Below, piece after piece: positions 35,940-47,900 of a DNA stretch of 64,000 nt (positions are counted from its first letter, which is position 1; the number at the start of each line of letters is the position of its first letter). Source of the stretch: Macrostomum hystrix (lineage: Eukaryota > Platyhelminthes > Macrostomidae); the NCBI GenBank assembly GCA_950097015.1, contig CATNEN010000003.1, forward strand, positions 6,598,001-6,662,000, written 5' to 3'. The translations under genes and the position numbers were made by a program. The notes beneath the pieces were generated by a model that had not been told where the DNA came from, made no database searches, and saw only the letters and a list, made by a program, of their open reading frames with translations.

Positions 35940-38900
35940 TCAAAGCTCAGTGTGACCTTCACCGGTTGGAGCGGCAGCAGCCGCCGGCGAAGCATCGGGC
36001 GCGGCCCCGTCAGGTCTCTGCTGACCGCCGTGAAACTGGTCCCACAATGAGCGCACCTCCCTGTCGTAATCTCGCCATTCGGGAAGAATCCGCTGAGCAG
36101 CCTCAAGCTTCGGCTCCTTAGTTTTGGGATTGTTGCACAGGTCGATGGTTTTGGCCTGCTTTTTAGTAGCCGGGTCGCACCAGGTCTCGCAGTAAAGCCA
36201 TTCCTGAGGTAGGCTGTAGATAGCCACCTGGTATCATTGGAGGGGGCGGGGGGTGGAGGAGCGATTTAACTTAATTACAGCATTAAAATCCCTAATCCAT
36301 GTCCATGTCCATAATAAATAATCCCAAAAAATTATAAAATTTCGAAACCGAACCAAATGATCTTGAACCAAAATACAAAAATCGGGAACTAATATTCATA
36401 AATCCCCAAAAATCGAAAAGTTGGTTCCTAATTCCAAACGAGGATTATCAATCAAAGATCCATAACTGATATCTCGCAGTTCCTTACAGATCCCGAAAAA
36501 AAAGAGATACTAAAAAATCAACAAAATCCAGATCCTGATCCCAACTCAGGATCCCATAGATTCTAAAAATCGCTAATCCAAAAGATACTCAAAATCCCAA
36601 AATCAAGATACTTGAGAAAATAAAAATCCCAAAGCAAGATCCCAATCCCAAAGATACTAAAAATCCCAAATCAAGATCCCAATCACAGAGATACTTAAAA
36701 ACCGAAATCAAGATCCCAAAGATACAAAAAATCCCAAATCAAGGTCTCAAAGATACTCTAAATCCCAACTTAAGATCCCGAATATTTTCAATATCCTAAC
36801 TCAACATACTGAAGATAAAAAAATCCCAACGCAAAGTTCCCAATATTTCCAAATGAGTCTTCGGAAGATCGAAAAGTCCTAATGGCATTGTGAAATATCC
36901 CAAAGATCGCACGCAAGAACGCGCAGCTCATCATCCAATCCCTAACCTGGTGAATCATATAGTTGGGCAAGTCCTGATCTAGATTAGCCAACGAATTGGG
37001 ATCCTGGGACAGGCCTTGGTACTGGCCGCGCAACCTATCGCCGGCAGCCAGCCTACGGAATCGAACCAAATCGACCAGGTAGAGAGCCGAGATGTGATAG
37101 GGCCGGTTGCCAAGGTGATTGGCCCAGTAGCCGGTCTTCCAGAATCTGAAGCCGTCCATATCGCGCCGACTGTCGCAGAACGGGGTGTAGGCGTAGGGCG
37201 CGCCGCGAATGTCCATATCGGCCAGCTGCTGCATGTCGGTCCGGACTATCTGATCGGCGTCGACAAAGATAATCCGTTTCACGTCAAGCGGGAATAATAC
37301 GTCGAGGAAGAGGATCTTGTAGGCCCAGATAATTCTCTGCTTCTCTGTTTGACGATTCAACCATCGAGGCCATTTGTACTGGACTAGGCTGTACTCAAAG
37401 TTGTACTTCTCAGCGTAGTAGGGTATGAACTTGATGAACGAAGGCGATAGAAAGCTCTTTAGAAACCAGAATTTCACCTTGGATTTGGTGTGCTTCAAAA
37501 CACTGAGCATCATTAGACTGAAATGAAAAAGATTTTTAATGTTTCAATATATCGCGGTCCTTAGTTTAACCATAAAAATTTGGTAGCTAGAGACAGTAGC
37601 ATGATATTTTTCGATACATATCGGGTCACTCGTTCTTTTTCTGGTTTGGGACTTCAAAAATAAGAGCTACATGATTTTCGATACATATAGGATAAATAGC
37701 TGTTTTTCGCTTGTGGTTATGGTCTTTAAATAAATGAGTTTGACTTCTTCGATAAATATTTAATAGTTCAATTTCAGATTCTGACAGGGCTCTTAACTAA
37801 AAGACACAAGCAAGACAATTTTCGATACATATCGGGTCACTCATTCGTAGCTTGTATTTTAGGTCTTCAAATATAATAGTAGATAATAATTTTCGATATA
37901 TATAGGATAAATCTAATTCCGTTTGTAATTTTAGTTTTTAAAGACTGCAGACTCGAGCTAGACAGTTTTCGATACATATCGGATCATAGTATTGCAGCTT
38001 GAAATTAATAATCTCAAAGACACAAGCTAGATAATTTTCTATACATATCGGGTCGATAAACACACTGCTTGCGACTAGATTATAAAAAAGCTAGGAGCGG
38101 GCGGTAAATATCAACGGATATCTCGATACATATCGAACCACTAAGTTTCAGTATAATAAAAAATATTAACAAAACTAAGCAGACTAACCGTAAGAAACGC
38201 TCGTAGAGATGACCGGACGCGACAGAGAAAATATTTAAAGTCTTGTCGCGATCCTCAGCCGGTATAGTGGGACTGGCGGTGAAGGCACTGTAGATTTTGT
38301 ACGGAATTAAATTAAAATGACTTTAGTGACAACAAAAAAACACTAAAAGAACACACTCCTACTTACTTCAGTAGAGTAGATAGTAAAAAGAAGTATTAAA
38401 TATTAAATACAACAAGACAACTTATATTCCCATGAAAAAAATTGCATGCTTAAAAGGCAAAGACGATTTCTCTTGAAAGTATCATTGAAAACTGACAGCT
38501 TAATTTTTTTTCCAGAAAAAAAGGTAGAAAACAAAGAAGAAATGAACAATATAAGATTGTCTTTTCACAATAGCACTGTGAAGAGACGTTTGGAGAAGAA
38601 AAAGACGTAAAAGACCATATTTTTTAAAAGTAGCTACTAAATTAAAATATTTTTTACCTGATACCGATTGCACTGAAAATATGATGCATTGTTAATTTAT
38701 AGGCACAAATGCAGAACGTTTAACAGAAAGTTTAACAGAAAGTTTAAAAGGAAAAAAAATTCGCGTGGATTTTCGAGGGAAAATACATTGATAAGAGGAT
38801 CTGATAAGGAAAATACATTGATAAGAGGATCTGATAAGGAAAATACATTGATAAGAGGATCTGATAAGGAAAATACATTGATAAGAGGATCTGATAAGGA

Positions 38901-41900
38901 AAATACATTGATAAGAGGATCTGATAAGGAAAATACATTGATAAGAGGATCTGATAAGGAAAATACATTGATAAGAGGATCTGATAAGGAAAATACATTG
39001 ATAAGAGGATCTGATAAGGAAAATACATTGATAAGAGGATCTGATAAGGAAAATACATTGATAAGAGGATCTGATAAGGAAAATACATTGATAAGAGGAT
39101 CTGATAAGGAAAATACATTGATAAGAGGATCTGATAAGGAAAATACATTGATAAGAGGATCTGATAAGGAAAATACATTGATATGAGGATCTGATAAGGA
39201 AAATACATTGATAAGAGGATCTGATAAGGAAAATACATTGATAAGAGGATCTGATAAGGAAAATACATTGATAAGAGGATCTGATAAGGAAAATACATTG
39301 ATAAGAGGATCTGATAAGGAAAATACATTGATAAGAGGATCTGATAAGGAAAATACATTGATATGAGGATCTGATAAGGAAAATACATTGATAAGAGGAT
39401 CTGATAAGGAAAATACATTGATAAGAGGATCTGGGAGAGGATAAAATATTGATATGAAGATCTGGGAGGGGAATCTGAAATTAGGATTTGGGAAAAATTG
39501 CAATTTCAGAGGAAAAAAAGCCGACTCACTTGGAAATGGAGCCCCAGATGCTGGACTGCGCCTCCTCTTCTCCTAGTAGACTTTCTTCCAGCCTGTCAGG
39601 CTTCTTAGCCACCCTGACGGTGATGACTTTGGATCTGAACGAGTCAACCAATGCGACCGGATCGCCGTTAGACGCTTGGCCATCCGTGTTGTCGTGTCCG
39701 GCAATGTCGTATATATCGGCCGATTTGCCAGCTCTCAGTCTCAATAACCAAGCGTTCGGTGCGGCTTTCAATTGGAAATAGCCCAGATTGTACATGACAA
39801 TCGTGTCCTGCAGTAGAGGCTGCTCGGCTGTACCCAGGGTGAACTGCAGGCCGCGAGGAATCTGATTAGTAGCCGAATCCACACAATGACCCTCAACCAG
39901 GAGGTATTCTAATTCGTAATCAGCGTGAACACCGCTGCCACTAACAGTCGACAGTTGAATATTATCCAAATCGTGCGGCGAATTCACGACCTCCACCATC
40001 CAATTGTGAGGCGTGTCAATGCCCAGGGTGAGGATCGGCTGAGAAGGCATGCCGTCGAATGTGACGGAACTGCCGGCAGCCGATAGACTGCCGTCGGCAG
40101 CAAATGATGGAGCCGCGGACAGAGAATACCTGATTGTGTATATTCGGGTGGGGAGTAAGTGTACATTGGGGTGGGGAGTGAGTGTACGTTTGGGTGGGAG
40201 TGAGTGTACATTGGGTTGGGTTGGGTGAATGTACATTGGGTTAGGTTGGGTGAATGTACATTGGGTTAGATTGGGTGAATGTACATTGGGGTGGGTTGGG
40301 TGAATGTACATTGGGTTAGGTTGGTGAATGTACATTGGGGTGGGTTGGGTGAATGTACATTGGGGTGGGTTGGGTGAATGTACATTGGGGTGGGTTGGGT
40401 GAATGTACATTGGGAGGGAGGTTGGCCCACATAATAATAAACTGCAAGACAAGCCACCAGGCCCCGCGGATTCGAGCTCAGGGACCTTGGTGCAGAAAAT
40501 GAAACACACCTGTAGAAAGTTTTCAGCGGCGCCTCGGATAATTTTTCTCGGCAATTAAAAGCCACGGTGACTCGAGCATTCAATGCCTGGCGTAGCACCA
40601 ACAGAATGTGGGACATCTTCTGAGCATCTCTGGACAGAGGATCCACGATTGCCGTCACCTCCAGGCTGGGCCTATCCGAAGCCTCTGAAGGCTCCAGCTG
40701 AAGCAGAGCTCCGGACTGCAAGCCGCTGGGCAGGGTTAGTCTGCGAGAGGCGCCAGAGCCACCAACGCCGCTGCCAGTCGATGCCGAGGAGCCAACAGCG
40801 GCCGGATGCGAGATCAACAGGGCCGATAGTCGCATTGAAAGGTCGGACAGATCGCCTAAGCCAAGATCTGGCAGGGCGTCCAGAGCTTCGGCAACAGCTC
40901 GGCCAGCCCTGCTCAGGGCCAGGCGCTCCAATAGGCGAAGATCGGCGGGATCAACCTCCGACTGGGGCAGGGGACCGACTAGGCGGCCATTGGCTACTAG
41001 AGCGATGTAGGGCGAAGCGTCGGCGTCGGCGGAAGCGGATGCTGAGGTTAGGCCGAGCTCTTCTGAAGCGAACTTTGATAACCTGGGAAGAATTGATTAT
41101 AGGAAATGTTTTCGTGTAAAACATATAGAAAAAAATATTTACTACAGATACTACTTATTTAATATTTTTTAAAAGTACTTATAACTGGATCTACTTTAGA
41201 TGCTACCCACTGGATGTACTTTAGATGCTACTGACAGGATGTACTTTAGAGCTACTTACTGGATGTACTTTAGATACTACTGACTGAATGTACTTTAGAT
41301 GCTACTGACTGGATGTACTTTAGATGCTACTGACTGGATGTACTTTAGATGATACTGACCGAATGTACTTTAGAAGCTATTGACTGAATGTACTTTTGGA
41401 GCTACTGACAGAATTATAATTAAAACTAAATAGAATCGTTATAATTTTTTTATAATTAAAAAACTACTGACTACGTGTACTTTTAAATGCTATTCTGGAT
41501 GACCGGATGTACTCTAGATTCTAACGGTTAAATGAACTGTAGATAACGACCAAGTTATTAAATCGATACTAAATTAGGATAAACGGTAGATACTACTAAC
41601 AAGCCAACCTGATCAAATCCTGTTTAGTAGCATCGGAGTCGGCGGCCGCAGCGAAAGCATCCCAATTCATTCCGTGAACAGCCAGCTCTTTCAAAGCGCC
41701 AGATTGAGTCGCGCTATCCTCGCCATTAACAGTTGGCCAGTTCTCCGGTTTGCACAATTTGCTAACAAAATTCACAGCGTGCTTAGCTGAGCCGCTGTTT
41801 GACAGGGAGCTAGCAGCGGCTTGAATCGCTCTAGCCAGCAATAGTGTCGGCTGGCCAGTGTGAAACACGCCTAATCTTAATTGGGCCGAGGATTTCACTA

Positions 41901-44900
41901 AGCGAAGAGCTTCGTAGACTTGCCTGCGACAACCGGCGGTGGCTAGATCGCAGGCTAGCCAGATTGTTGCGGCTCTGGTGGCAGAGTCGTCGTTCTTGAC
42001 GAAGTAGCTTTAAATGAAGACGGGTTGGGTTTTGAGTTTTTTATAGGTGCTGCAGTTGATGGGGTGAAATGAGTGAGTGACATTTTTGGTGTGAAAATAA
42101 GAGTGACATTGATGGGGTGATAGGAGTGACATTGATGGGGTGATAGGAGTGACATTGATGGGGTGATAGGAGTGACATTGATGGGGTGATAGGAGTGACA
42201 TTGATGGGGTGATAGGAGTGACATTTTTGGTGTGAAAAAAAGAGTGACATTGATGGGGTGATAGGAGTGAAATTGATGGGGTGATAGGAGTGACATTTTT
42301 GGCGTGAAAATAAGAGTGACATTGATGGGGTGAAAGGAGTGACAGTGATGGGGTGAAAGGAGTGACATTGATGGGGTGATAGTAGTGACATTGATGGGGT
42401 GATAGGAGTGACATTGATGGGGTGATAGGAGTGACATTGATAGGGTGATAGGAGTGACAGTGATAGGGCGATAAGAGTGACGTTGATGGGGTGATAGGAG
42501 TTACATTGATGGGGTGATAGGAGTGACAGTGATGGGGTGATAGGAGTTACATTGATGGGGTGATAGGAGTGACATTGATGGGGTGATAGAAGTTACATTG
42601 ATGGGGTGATAGGAGTGACAGTGATAGGGTCATAAGAGTGACGTTGATGGGGTGATAGGAGTGACAGTGATGGGGTGATAGGAGTGACAGTGATGGGGTG
42701 ATAGGAGTTACATTGATGGGGTGATAGGAGTGACATTGATGGGGTGATAGGAGTGACATTGATGGGGTGATAGGAGTGACAGTGATAGGGTCATAAGAGT
42801 GACGTTGATGGGGTGATAGGAGTGACAGTGATGGGGTGATAGGAGGATATAAGCTAAAGAAAAAAATCAAAGGAGTGACAGAAATTACTCATTTAAGATG
42901 ATAAAATAGCAATCTGAAGGAAAAGACAGCGACTTAAGAATTGCATCTAAACATTTTATTCTGCATCACTCACTTGACTTGTCCAACAGATTTCAGCTGA
43001 GTCTGAGTGAGCGGTTTCCCTCCTTGCAGCAGTCGTTGGTTTAATCGTTTAACAAAATTTGGCCTCTCGTTGATAAAGTCCACAACATTGTGAGTGTCTT
43101 TAAGATGGCCAGCGGCCACTTCGCGCTGTAGCTCAGTCGTCTGGCGAATGATCTCGGTCAGGACCTGATTGTCGCGAGTGTACAGGTCAGAGGCTTGGTT
43201 GCGAATGAGCTATTGTATGCTCAAGACAGTGTTTTTTGCAAGGGAAACGTGTACATACGTTGGGGCTAGGGTTTTGTCTGGGTGAATGTATATTCGGGGC
43301 AGGAAGTTGATTCGGGCAGGCCGGAACATACATTCGGGGCAGGAAGTTGATTCGGGCAGGCCGGAATGTACACTCAGGGCAGGAATTTTAATCGGGCAGG
43401 CCGTAATGTACATTCGGGGCAGGAATTTTAATCGGGCAGGCCGGAATGTACATTCGGGGCAGGAATTTTAATCGGACAGGTCGTAATGTACATTCGGGGC
43501 AGGAAGTTAATTCGGGCAGGCCGGAATGTACATTCGGGGCAGGAAGCTGATTAGGGCAGGCCGGAATGTACATACAGGACAGGAAGTTGATTAGGGCAGG
43601 CCGGAATGTACATACAGGACAGGAAGTTGATTAGGGCAGGCCGGAATGTACATTCGAAGCAGGAAGTTGATTAGGACAGGGCGGAATGTACTTCTGGGGG
43701 CAGGAATTTTAGTTATGGTAGGCCGGAATGTAAATTCGGGGCATGAATGATAGGCTGGAACTTTTTCGAACAAATTTCAACTTACCGTCTCTTCGAAATT
43801 GCTCACAGCCGCTTTAGTGTCCAATAGGCCGCCGTTGAGCAGAACAACTGGCGCTGAGGACAGACCAGATCGAGCGAGGAAAGCCTGGCCGGCGGCAAGC
43901 TGATCACTATAATCTGACGACTTATCGCCGAGAGCATCCTGCGAATCCACGTCCGGGTAAAGACCTTTAAAGTACTGATGCGCGAATTCTAGATTGAGAC
44001 TATAGCCCTGCTCAAGTGTGACAGAATAGATGTCTGTCAGGTAGCTCAGGGCTGGCTTAGTTGAGCCCTTGTCGTGGCGCACAAAGTTGAATGAGCGAAC
44101 CAGGGCTCGACCGACTTCGTCCTTGGGTGCCCAGACTAGGCCTGGCGAATTCGATTGTAGGGCGCGAATATTGGAGCAGTTGGCATTAGTGAGCAAGACC
44201 AATTTGATCCTCCAATCCAAGAGGATCAGTAGATGGGGATCAGTAGATGGGATCAGTAGATGGGATCAGTAGATGGGGATCAGAAGATGGAGATCAGAAG
44301 ATGGGGGTCAGTAGATGGGATCAGTAGACGGGAGTCAGTAAATGGGAGTCAGTAGATGGGATCAGTAGATAGGATCAGTAGATGGGGACCAGAAGATGGA
44401 GATCAGAAGATGGGGATCAGAAGATGGGGGTCAGAAGATGGGGTCAGAAGATGGGGGTCAGAAGATGGGGGTCAGAAGATGGGGGTCAGAAGATGGGGGT
44501 CAGTAGATGGGATCAGTAGATGGGAGTCAGTAGATGGGATCATTAGATGGGGATCAGTAGATGTGAGTCAGTAGATGGGATCATTAGATGGGGATTAGTA
44601 GATGGTAGTCAGTAGATGGGATCATTAGATGGGATCAGTAGATGGGATCAGTAGATGGTGATCAGTAGATGGGGATCAGTAGATGGGAGTCAGTAGATGG
44701 GATCATTAGATAGGGATTAGTAGATGGGAGTCAGTAGATGGGATCATTAGATGGGGATTAGTAGATGGGAGTCAGTAGATGGGATCAGTAGATGGGATCA
44801 GAATATGGGTATCAGAAGATGGGGATTAGTAGATGGGATTAGTTGGTAGTGATATCTCAACTCACCAATCCGTATCGGGATGGTGTGCTGTACAAAAGCT

Positions 44901-47900
44901 TCGCAGTAGCGAATCAGATCAGCGCACTCTTTCACAGCCGGATCGACAAACACCACCAAATTGAATAGGTTCCTGGCTATGCGTCTCATTGTGCCAGGGA
45001 AAGCGGGCTTCAACAGATCCTGAACACTGCGCGGCCATTGAGCATACATCGGACTCTGCTCCAAATCGTTCAAATAGACAACACCCGGATCGCGAAAATC
45101 TAAAGCGAATTTCTCTTCGGAAGCCGAAGCTGAGGATGTGGCGAGAGCGCGCAGTACTAGACCAGCCACGCGAGAGGCAGGAATGCCCAGCTCCGCTGCT
45201 GAGTCCATCAGACTGGCTTCTTCGGTTAGCGACTGGTTGAGGATGAGGGATTTTGACTAGTATATTTGACTGTAAACTATTTCATTGTTTCGGATTAGTC
45301 GCTTTAAAGGGGATTTTGAATTTTCGATCAAAGGCATATACTAGTTAGGATGGGAATTTTTAAACGGGATTCTATAATTTGGACATAGATAAGTTGGATA
45401 CAATAAACTGGGATGATTTAGATTCAAGATTTGGATCTAAAGATTATTAGGATTCTAGATAGGGATCTATAGATCATTAGGATCCTAGATTGGGATCTAT
45501 AGATCATTAGGATCCTAGATTTGGATCTATAGATCATTAGGAACCTAGATTGGGATCTATAGATCATTAGGATCCTAGATTGGGATCTATAGATCATTAG
45601 GAACCTAGATTTGGATCTATAGATGATTAGAATTCCAGATAGGGATCTATAGACCGTTGGGATTCAAGATTGGGATCTATAGATCATTAGGATCCTAGAT
45701 TGGGATCTATAGATCATTAGGATCCTAGATTGGGATCTATAGATCATTAGGATCTTAGATTGGGATCTATAGATCATTAGGATCCTAGATTGGGATCTAT
45801 AGATCATTAGGATCCTAGATTGGGATCTATAGATCATTAGGAACCTAGATTTGGATCTATAGATGATTAGAATTCCAGATAGGGATCTATAGACCGTTGG
45901 GATTCAAGATTGGGATCTATAGATCATTAGGATCCTAGATTGGGATCTATAGATCATTAGGATCCTAGATTGGGATCTATTGATTATTAGGATCCTAGAT
46001 TGGGATCTATAGATCATTAGGATCCTAGATTGGGATCTATAGATCATTAGGATCCTAGATTTGGATCTATAGATCATTAGGAACCTAGATTTGGATCTAT
46101 AGATGATTAGGATTCCAGATAGGGATCTATAGACCGTTGGGATTCAAGATTTGGATCTAAAGATTATTCGGATTCTAGATTGGGATGTGTAGATCATTAG
46201 GATCCTAGATTGGGATGTGTAGATCATTAGGATCCTAGATTAGGATCTATAGATCGTTAGGATTATATGGGACTCTTGATTGCAATCCAGCAGGAACCCA
46301 CCTGCAGCATAGCATAGACATCGTAGAATTCCAGGTCAACAGGCCGGCCATTGACCAGCAGTAGCGAGGAGCCAATCGGCAAGCCAAGCTGCTGTTGCAC
46401 AAGTTGCTGATTGAACTCCAACTGAGTTCTCAGACTGGGCAATACAGCAATCTGTGACAGAGCCTTAGCCCTGACAGGATAATTCTGGCTCAAATCGCGC
46501 AGCACATGCAGACTATCTTCTTTTGTAACGGTGAGCACCCTTTGAGCAGCCTGATAGCTGAGATCCTGCAGTTGCCAAGCTTTCAAAGGAGCGATCTCTG
46601 TGGAACTGTCGAGTAGGTGCTGCTTGAACTGGTTCAACTCCTGGGTCAGGTTGGGATGCAGTGCTCTGAAAGGATTAAAGAAAGGGGATAGTATTTTATA
46701 GTAAACCGTTTATCTAAAAGCTCATTCTAGAAATACTCAAACTCAACGATACGTAGCGTGTTCTATCTATCTTATCTATCTATTTGCAGGGGGGCCCGGG
46801 GCACTTGTCGCACAAGCGACGGAGCGGCACGCCCCCAGACCGGCGAACTAGGCGCTTTTGCGCCCATCGCGCTGCCTCCCCTGAGCAGGCACCACACACA
46901 GCAGCACAGACCAGCCGGGGAGGGCAGGAGGCACCCAGAATAGGCAGCAGTGCGGCCCCCACCCCAGCCCCACACGCACAGAGCAGACCAAGCCGGGCGG
47001 AAGGCTGATAAGAAATCAGTCCTCAGGGGGGGGCGGGTGATGAGTGTACACTTATCCAATCGCGCTGACGGAAATCCAGAAAGCGCGCGGCGGTGTACAC
47101 CCGCCCTCCAGCCACCCCCCGCAAGGTCTCACGCGCCAGCGCCAACGCACACAACTCACACAACGCAGAACAGGCACACAGAAGGTAGGAGCGAAGCTAT
47201 TATTTCAAGCTTTGATTGCACGAAATATGGTGCACCTCCGACGGTCGCTACTGTCCAAACCCCCCAACAAGTCCTGAAATTAATCGTGACTTGAAGGGTG
47301 AATCGAACTAGCGTCCATTGGAGTGCGAGGCAGCGACGTTAGCCGCTGACCCACTCGCCCCCTACGTAGCGTGTTACACCCTAGCTGTAGCTAAGGTGAC
47401 TGGCAGAGCGGTCCAACGCGTTTGCCTCTCGCACCAAGGTCCCTGAGTTCGATTCCGCGGCGAGACCGCATTCATTTGGGGCGCAGCCGCGGAGAGAAGG
47501 CTTGGGGACTTGTCGTGCAATTTATGCTCCCTATAGGGGCCAACCTCCAAGGCACAGTGAGTGTACACTGCTTGACGATGAGAAAGTCAGGGCAGATGCC
47601 TGCGTACAATATCTGTGTGCGTGTGTGCTCAGGAGTCAGCGAAATGGGCAGAATTGCCTCCTCGCTGGCTGCGAGTCTAGACTAAACTTACGACCCACTT
47701 TCTAAACTAATAAATGAGTACCAAAAGTATCTGAACTCCAGGGCACACGAGGGTCAAAGCCGCCAAGCTACAATTAATTATGAGCTCAATCCTATAATGA
47801 TTAGGTATAATTTATAAAAAACGCGACTCACCTTAGCTTTGAGAACAGAAAGCCTTGAACTTCGTCCTCTTCGGCGTGTTTTTGACCATCGTCTTTGCTG

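Noticed and set aside
38781-39435. Regular 30 bp repeat looking like a CRISPR array
   Set aside because: Units are contiguous with no spacers, and the context is a eukaryotic intron.
38697-39503. Long open frames over the 30 bp array (268 aa and 224 aa on minus, 165 aa on plus)
   Set aside because: The unit is 30 bp, so any stop-free frame stays open; it lies in a UGGT intron and the peptides are pure repeats.
46758-47294. Overlapping GC-rich frames (61-114 aa) around 46758-47294
   Set aside because: They lie inside the SINE-B element bounded by a 13 bp target duplication; no domain.
47392-47470. Possible tRNA-Leu gene
   Set aside because: The same head plus body recurs at several places, so it is a SINE head.
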